Part shown: positions 57,942 through 64,000 of the stretch, one piece after another
Position numbering within the stretch: the first letter of the stretch is position 1
How the letters are laid out: each line of letters opens with the position of its first letter
Assembly: GCF_003255815.1 (NCBI RefSeq)
Contig: NC_037680.1
Location: forward strand, 10,434,564-10,498,563
Length of the DNA stretch: 64,000 nt
Origin: Theropithecus gelada
Lineage: Eukaryota > Chordata > Mammalia > Primates > Cercopithecidae
Direction: 5' to 3'
The notes under the pieces: model-generated
The model's database searches: none
What the model was told of the DNA's origin: nothing
Seen by the model: only the letters and a program-made list of their open reading frames with translations
Program-made: the position numbers and the translations under genes

Positions 57942-58571
57942 TGCTGCTACTAGAAAGGAGTCCTGATCCAGACCCCAAGAGAGGGTTCCTAGATCTCATG
58001 CAAGAAAGAATTCGGGGTGAGTCCACAGAGTAAAGTGAAAGGGAGTTTATTAGAGAAGTAAAGAAACAAAAGAATGGCTGCTCCATAGAGCAGCCCCAAG
58101 GGCTTCTGGTTGGCTATTTTTATGGTTATGTCTTGATTATATTCTAAACAAAGGGTGATTTATTCATGAGTTTTCCAGGCAAAGAGCAGGGAGCTCCTGG
58201 AACTGAGGGTTCTTCCCCTTCTTAGACTATAAGGGGTAACTTGCAGACATGACCATGGCATTGTAAACTGTCATGGCACTGGTGGGAGTTTTTTAGCATG
58301 CTAATGTATTATAATTAGTGTATAATGAGCAGTGAGGCTGACCAGAGGTCACTTTCGTCACCATCTTGGTTTTGACAGGTTTTGACTGGCTTCTTTACTG
58401 CATCCTGTTTTATCAGCAAGGTCTTGGTGACCTGTATCTTGTGCCAACCTCCTGTCTCATCCTGTGACTAAGAATGCCTAACCACCTAGGAATGCAGCCT
58501 AGCACATCACAGCCTCATTTTACCCCACTCCTATTCCAGGTAGAGTTGCTCTGGTTTGAATGCCTCTGATA
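57942..58571 (-). mobile_element. ERV1-type LTR (LTR B)
   Basis: About 630 bp, antisense. The polyadenylation signal is TTTATT at 58046-58051 on the plus strand. Internal strings include 'actgtcatggcactggtggg' and 'tgctctggtttgaatgcctc'. It sits 5' of the gag remnant on the minus strand, as a 5' LTR should, but it is not alike in sequence to LTR A. Confidence 0.7.
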
Positions 58572-58632
58572 GTACCAGTGCTCCATCTGTCGGTGAAGTG
58601 ACAGGGATCACTGAAGGTCCACAAAAGGATTT

Positions 58633-58892
58633 CTTGGCTGCAGCACCTGATTAAAACCTTCTTCCCTGGCAACATTCATCTCAGTGATTGGCATTCTGTG
58701 TGGCAAACAACAGGATCTAGACCACACTCTTGGTGTTTTGGTGACAAGATTTCATCACGATTTCAGAACTGCATGTAATTTAAAATATATGCATTGTTAA
58801 TTTCTGGAATTTTTCATTTACTATTTTCTGACCATCATTGACTGTGGATAACTAAAACCATAGAAAGTGAAACCACAGATAAAGGCAGACGA
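58633..58892 (-). repeat. Left arm of an imperfect inverted repeat
   Basis: The reverse complement aligns along its whole length with 60170-60417. Shared strings include 'gtctgcctttatctgtggtt' and 'taatcaggtgctgcagcc'. Roughly 80 percent identity by eye, with one 13-bp gap. Part of it resembles a Tigger-type terminal sequence, part an LTR R-U5. Confidence 0.8.
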
Positions 58893-58899
58893 CCATAGT

Positions 58900-59400
58900 C
58901 AGAAGTTGCTGGAGTGTTAATTTTAAATAATGAGATTCAGAACAGATGATTAAGTATAGAGTTTATTTGAGCGCAAAGCTTGGGAATGGCCACCCACAAA
59001 AGCACTGACTCCAGACAAATAGAGTTAGCATTTGATAAGTGGGGAAGCTAAAGTTTCAATTATATAGGCAAAGAGAGAAATTCTAGCAGGATTACAACAT
59101 TTTCCATATAAGGTCAGGTATACATGCCATAGAAATGTGATTGTTTACAGATTGCCCCGTTCCAATAGAGATTAAACTTTATTAATTTTGAGAAGGGGCA
59201 GTAATCTGAGGGGGTCTTATCTCCAGTATGCTTGGTCTTTTTAATTATTTACAGAAACAAAAGGCAGAATTTGCAGCTGGATGTCGTGTGACTCAGGTTT
59301 TATAGGCACATTCAAGACTCAGGATAATTTAAAGTCCCAATAGCTGTAAATCTGAATTATTTAATTTCACAGCCTAAAATATTTCCTATCTTCTCCAGGC
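58900..59400 (-). mobile_element. LTR-like sequence, unassigned
   Basis: AATAAA signal on the minus strand (TTTATT at 58962-58967) followed by an LTR-like order. No boundaries or family could be fixed. Confidence 0.3.
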
Positions 59401-59449
59401 TAAATCAATGCTTTGGAACTTTAGGGGAGGAAAAGTAATTTTTTCTTTA

Positions 59450-59980
59450 CCCCTGTGAGTTATTAGTTGGACAGATCCCTGTAACAAAAGACAGATTAGC
59501 AAGAGAAAAACAAATAGAAGTTTATTAACATGTATACTTCAGACATACATGGGAGATACCCAGAGAAATGAGGATATCTAAAAGAGATGACTTTGAATTC
59601 AGGCTTGAATACTACTATCTGCTGAAAACTGAGGAGGATTGGTCTGGGGAAGGCTAACCATGGAGAGGTATACAGCAGAGAACAGTAAACAGGGTAAGGT
59701 TTGTCATGTAGATTTAAGTCAGTGCCTTTGCCATTATATGTGTCTCTAGTGATTTAGTCCTCTTTCTTTTCCTGGTACAGAGAGGGAGACACCCTTAAAA
59801 TGAAGATTTCATTTGTGGAAATGAATTTCTCTTACAAAAGTGTAACTTGTACTCAGTTTTCAGAACTTCTCTTGTGTCTGCAGTTGCTTGAAATAATCAG
59901 ATTAAAATAATTCTTTTGCCAAAGAGACATAATATGGGGTGGCACATTCTGGCCTCCTACACAACTTATTTCTCTGGTGC
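59450..59980. repeat. Unnamed interspersed repeat (copy 2)
   Basis: Diverged relative of 24690-25215, with matching left ('caaaagacagattagcaaga') and right ('atggggtggcacattctggc') portions. Confidence 0.4.
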
Positions 59981-60169
59981 CAGTCTATCTCTGGTAGAGA
60001 GAAAAAGGGAAGAGGGAGGAGAGAGGGAAAGGACGTCCCCTCTCCAGCCTCCAACCCAGATTCCGGCTTTGCCCAGAGGGTTATTTGTTAGGATTAGTCA
60101 TTGTTCACATTAGCCTTCACTGGAAGACAGTGGTCTCAGCTAAAAACTTGAGAGAACCCCTGACTAAAG

Positions 60170-60417
60170 TAGTCTGCCTTTATCTGTGGTTTCATTTTCC
60201 ATGGTTTCAGTTACCCGCGGGCAATGGTGGTCTGAAAATATTATGTGAAAAACTCCAGAAATAAACATTTCATAAGTTTTAAATTGAGTGCTGTTCTGAA
60301 ATCTTGTTACAAAACACCAGAGATTTGATCTGGGTCCTGTTGCTCACCACACAGAAAACCAGTCACTGAAATGAGTGTCCTCTGGGAAGAAGGCTTTAAT
60401 CAGGTGCTGCAGCCGAG
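60170..60417 (+). repeat. Right arm of the inverted repeat
   Basis: Opposite-orientation partner of 58633-58892. The spacer between arms is about 1.28 kb. Beyond 60417 the two sides stop matching. Confidence 0.8.
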
Positions 60418-60780
60418 AACAGGAATGAGTCTCAAATCCATCTCTCTGATGACTAAAATTGGGAGGTTTGTATAGTGGAGAAGGAGGGAAAACAGGAATT
60501 AGGGAGGAGTAAGGAAGCAGTTATGATGGATGATGTCTCATTGTCTGGATGCAGTGATCTGATGAGTTTCAGTTCATCTCCTGAGGAAGGAACTCAGATG
60601 AGACAAATGTAAATTTGAAGTGTTAAGACCAGGGAGAATCAATTTCTATGTTTATTCAAAAAACTAAAAATTATTTCCATGAGACAGTATGAGGCAGTTT
60701 TAATCCCCACTTTCTATTTATCAATTCCTCAGTCATGGGGAATCTGCTGGTCATTTCTTTTTGCTGCTTCATGTTGAAGA
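60418..60780 (-). mobile_element. LTR-like continuation, unassigned
   Basis: 'catctctctgatgactaaaa', 'tgatgtctcattgtctggat' and 'gtgttaagaccagggagaat' look like antisense U3 of an unassigned LTR whose 3' end lies in the inverted-repeat arm. Confidence 0.35.
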
Positions 60781-61351
60781 GGGGGCGATGTGGGATGATG
60801 ATGAGGAATGAAAACGTTACCCCTGTAAATGGAAGTACTCAGGAGTACCTGGCTGGCGCCCAGCTTGTCCAAACACCATGTGCCTCCAACTGTGTCTCGT
60901 TATAATAAAAGAAAACAGATTCTTACTGAAATCAGGCAAATAGCTATATTGCCACAGATTAAGAATATTCAGAAATAGTTTCTGAATTCTGGAGAATTCA
61001 AGCAGAGATAGAGAAATATGCATCAGGTTTTGTTTACAAGGCTAAAATAGCTTAAAAAAAAGAATTTTTCTTGACTCTGAAAAACAAAAAGAATTAGCAA
61101 TGTTTGAAAGAAGAAAGTCACAAAGATTATTTCATCCTCTAATAGTTCAGTGCATGCAATTAACTCTTGTTTTGCTTCATATTGGCTTGACAATATTAAT
61201 GAACAAAAACAGCTTTGTAATTATAGTCCTGGCTGTTTCTTTTTTTAGTCCAATGGCATAATCACCAAAGTTATCAGAAATCTATATTCAAGAGTCTTTT
61301 TCATGGAATCCCCTAAAGAAGTAAGTTGTTTTTTAAAAAAAAACGAAAACA
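60781..61351. other. No gene seen
   Basis: AT-rich, unclassified. Confidence 0.45.
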
Positions 61352-61659
61352 GGTCGGGTGCAGTGGCTCACGTCTGCAATCCCAGCACTTTGGGAGGCCA
61401 AGGTGGGTGGATCACCTGAGGTCAGGATTTCTAGACCAGCCTGGCCAACATGGTGAAACCCTGTCTCTACTAAAAACACAAAAATTAGCCGAGCATGGTG
61501 GCAGGCACCTGTAATCCCAGTTACTTGGGAGGCTGAGGCAGGAGAATCACTTGAACCCAGAAGGTGGAGGTTACAGTGAGCCGACATTGCACCACTGCAA
61601 TCCAGCCTGGGTGACAGAGTGAGACTTTGTCTCAAAACAACATCAAAAACAAAAAACCA
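61352..61659 (+). mobile_element. AluS, sense
   Basis: 'ggtcgggtgcagtggctcac' start, both monomers, and an A/C-rich tail. The second of only two sense Alus here. It abuts the MaLR-like LTR on the right. Confidence 0.9.
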
Positions 61660-62010
61660 AGACATTTATTCTCTCATGGTTTTTTGAGGCTAGAAGTCCA
61701 AAATCAAAGCGTTAGCTGAGCTGGTCCTTTTTGGAGGTTCTGACAGAGAATAACATGCCTTTCACCCCACTTTTGGTGGTTGCTGGCAATGCTTGGCGTG
61801 GCTTGGCTTGTGGCTGCATCACTGCAATTTCCTCCCTCAGCAGCACGTGGTGTTCCACTCTCTGCATCTCTGCATGTCCTTCTTCTTCTTATAAGGAGTC
61901 AGTTATCAGATTTAGGGCTCACCTAAAATGATCCTATTTTCAAATAAGGTCACATCTTGAAGTTCTGGGTGGACATAAATTTTGGAGGGACACTATTCAA
62001 CCCATTACAA
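61660..62010 (-). mobile_element. MaLR-like LTR, antisense, left end replaced by the Alu junction
   Basis: 'ttgaggctagaagtccaaaa', 'ttcaaataaggtcacatctt' and 'cactattcaacccattacaa' are the antisense order of an old MaLR-like LTR, similar in type to 8895-9323. Confidence 0.65.
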
Positions 62011-63497
62011 TAATCATCCAGGAACTATCAATGACCCTACTATGATTACACTGCCAAGGTTTACACATTCTTCTTTTGTCGGTAGAGATACAGTGACTAT
62101 AGCGAATTCTTTGGTAATTTCCTAATCCAGAGATGGTGTAGGTATTCAGAAGTCTAGATCAGCTTGACTCTGATATGTGTAAGAAAATTTCTAAGAATAA
62201 GAAGTAAGTTTTAGACTGTAACTGATGATAAGCTGCTTTTTGAGAAGAATCAAAATGAAGCAATAATTGTGGATGACAAAAGTCTTAGGACAGCTATAGT
62301 TAAAAACACAGTTGACAAAGAAATTTGGTTATTTCTGTGTCATACAACAATTTAGCATAATAATCATTATTACTATTAATGATAACATATACTAAGACAT
62401 GTAAGAATTTTAGGAATCTCATACAACTTTAGAACACATTAATAACATATTTATCTAAATATAACCCAGAGAAAGTTAAACATAACTTCATATTTGACAG
62501 TGTTTTCTGTATAATTTTAACATATCAAATAAGCTTAAATGTCTCTCTTGGACTTTGGGGAAACTTAATATCTAAAAAGTTAGTTTGAGGTTAAAAAAAA
62601 CAAAACTGAATTTAGAACTTGAGATTTTTGCTTTGCAAATTTGTCAAATATCAAAGGTCTAAAACACTTGATATTCCCAAATAGGATCACAGGTCATTCA
62701 TCTAGCCAAAATGATAATTCAAAGATTTCAAAAAATGATAACCTTTATTCTTTGGTAGAGTGGAGACTCAGGTTCCCAAACAATAAAACCTAATAAAGGC
62801 AGCATGAGGTCAACTAAATCTCTCTCTCTCCTTTGTCTGCAGTTTACTCAAAAGGTAGACAACAATCTTTCATTATCTCTTATTAATATTACATGAAAAT
62901 TTTGTTCAAAAGAGAAAACCAAATTTTAACATTCGTATAGTGTACTATTAATGTTAAAGCTAATTTTAATAGAAGCTTATGAATAAAACTATTTAATTTT
63001 AATCAGTTTGACCAAAAGATAATATTTCCATAAATCCTTTATAACCTTTTACAATTTTCTATTAAAAAGTAGATCAATGCTCCAAGAAAACCTTGTTATT
63101 CTGACACAGCGGCCCAGATGCTGGCCTTGTATCAGTGTGCTTTTGATATTAATGTTTAATTTGTAGAAAAACTCTGAACTAATCTTATCTCTCAAAATCA
63201 GCCCTTAAAATCTCATGCACTCCCCTCATCCTTGATAGTCCCTAGGCCTGGAAGGATTGAATAGTTTTAATATATAGCTCTGTGTCTCGTGAAAGCAACT
63301 CATTTTGATTGTTGCCTTCTCCCAGGTCCGAAGACAAGGCTTTGACTGGTGTCAATGTTTGAGATTTAGCAGGAGTCAGTGACTTTTTCAGACCCAGGAA
63401 TTAAAGGTCTGTAACTTGACAGCCAAGGACTTTAAAAAGCAATACAGAAAGTTACATGGATGTAAAAACCTTAATTTATTTATATTTTAATGTTATT
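62011..63497. other. AT-rich, no gene seen
   Basis: About 1.5 kb with no recognised repeat and no long frame. A (TC)n run lies at 62820-62832. Confidence 0.45.
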
Positions 63498-63787
63498 TAT
63501 TTTATTGAGACAGGCTTTTGCTCTGTTCCCTAGGTCAGAGTGCAGTGGTGCAATCATGACCTGTTGTAAGCCTTGACCTCCTGAGTTCAAGCAATCCTCC
63601 CACCTCAGCCTCCCAAATAACTAGGACTACAGGCAAATGTCACACACTTTGCTAAATTTTTTCTTTTGGTAGAGATGGGACCTCCCTATGTTGCCCAGGC
63701 TGGTCTGAAACTCCTAGGCTCAAATGATCCTCCCATCTCAGTCTCCCAAAGTGCTGGGATTACAGGCATGAGCTACCATGCCTGGCC
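63498..63787 (-). mobile_element. AluJ, diverged
   Basis: 'gagacaggcttttgctctgt' start, right monomer 'tatgttgcccaggctggtct', and an end at 'ctaccatgcctggcc'. Confidence 0.88.
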
Positions 63788-64000
63788 CTTCATTCCTTTT
63801 AATTCCAGTTTTCCTAAGCCGTCAAAAACCTCATAACAATAACATAGGAATTATCTCAATAACATGTAGAATCTGTTTCTTAGGCTAGTTACCAAAAAGC
63901 AAAGAAAGACCATCTGTAGTGTGATTGCTTCTCCTATGGTATCATAACTTTTTCATATTCCTCTCCCCTACTTACTGGTTCCTTTCTTCTTTATTTTATA
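63788..64000. other. No feature seen
   Basis: Last 213 bp, AT-rich. Confidence 0.5.

Overview
The window is primate nuclear DNA made almost wholly of interspersed repeats. No protein-coding gene could be supported. It has 26 Alu insertions, several L1 copies, LTRs of the MaLR, ERVL and ERV1 types, a Tigger DNA transposon, MIR/L2 remnants and two small-RNA pseudogenes. Several young AluY copies (17.1, 20.9, 27.1 and 45.4 kb) carry 'tggccggatctcagctc', 'ggctagttttttgtat' or 'caggcttgagcc', variants typical of cercopithecoid (Old World monkey) AluYR lineages. I therefore infer a macaque/baboon/guenon-like genome rather than human.

Layout. 0-5 kb: old L1 pieces interrupted by Alus, with one L1 also hit by a 31-nt U2 snRNA 5' fragment. 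5.4-14.8 kb: one old antisense L1 (about 5.1 kb of L1 sequence) broken by a sense L1, two MaLR-type LTRs, a Tigger element that itself holds an Alu, and four further Alu insertions, one internally duplicated. A U6 pseudogene follows at 15.0 kb. 15-20.6 kb: MIR/L2/MaLR fragments and an AluYR. 20.6-21.7 kb: a three-level nest (Alu in an ERV1-type LTR in an MST-type LTR). 23.8-24.6 kb: a short L1 3' end with a probable 3' transduction between perfect 16-bp target-site duplications. 27.4-30.4 kb: about 3 kb with no recognised repeat. 36.5-37.4 kb: an ERVL-type LTR inside an Alu. 43.0 kb: a perfect 48-bp tandem duplication. 46.1-48.3 kb: a twin-primed (5'-inverted) L1. 48.4-51.7 kb: a second, strongly rearranged mosaic L1. 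55.5-58.6 kb: a decayed antisense endogenous retrovirus with gag remnants and two unlike LTRs. 58.6-60.4 kb: an imperfect inverted repeat with arms of about 250 bp. The end is AT-rich sequence with two Alus and a MaLR-like LTR.

Nothing here works together as an operon or pathway. The biology lies in the record of retrotransposition: endonuclease-type integration sites, twin priming, transduction, snRNA retroposition and nested insertion order. The window is most likely intergenic or intronic. 24 of the 26 Alus lie on the minus strand, which is a marked orientation bias.
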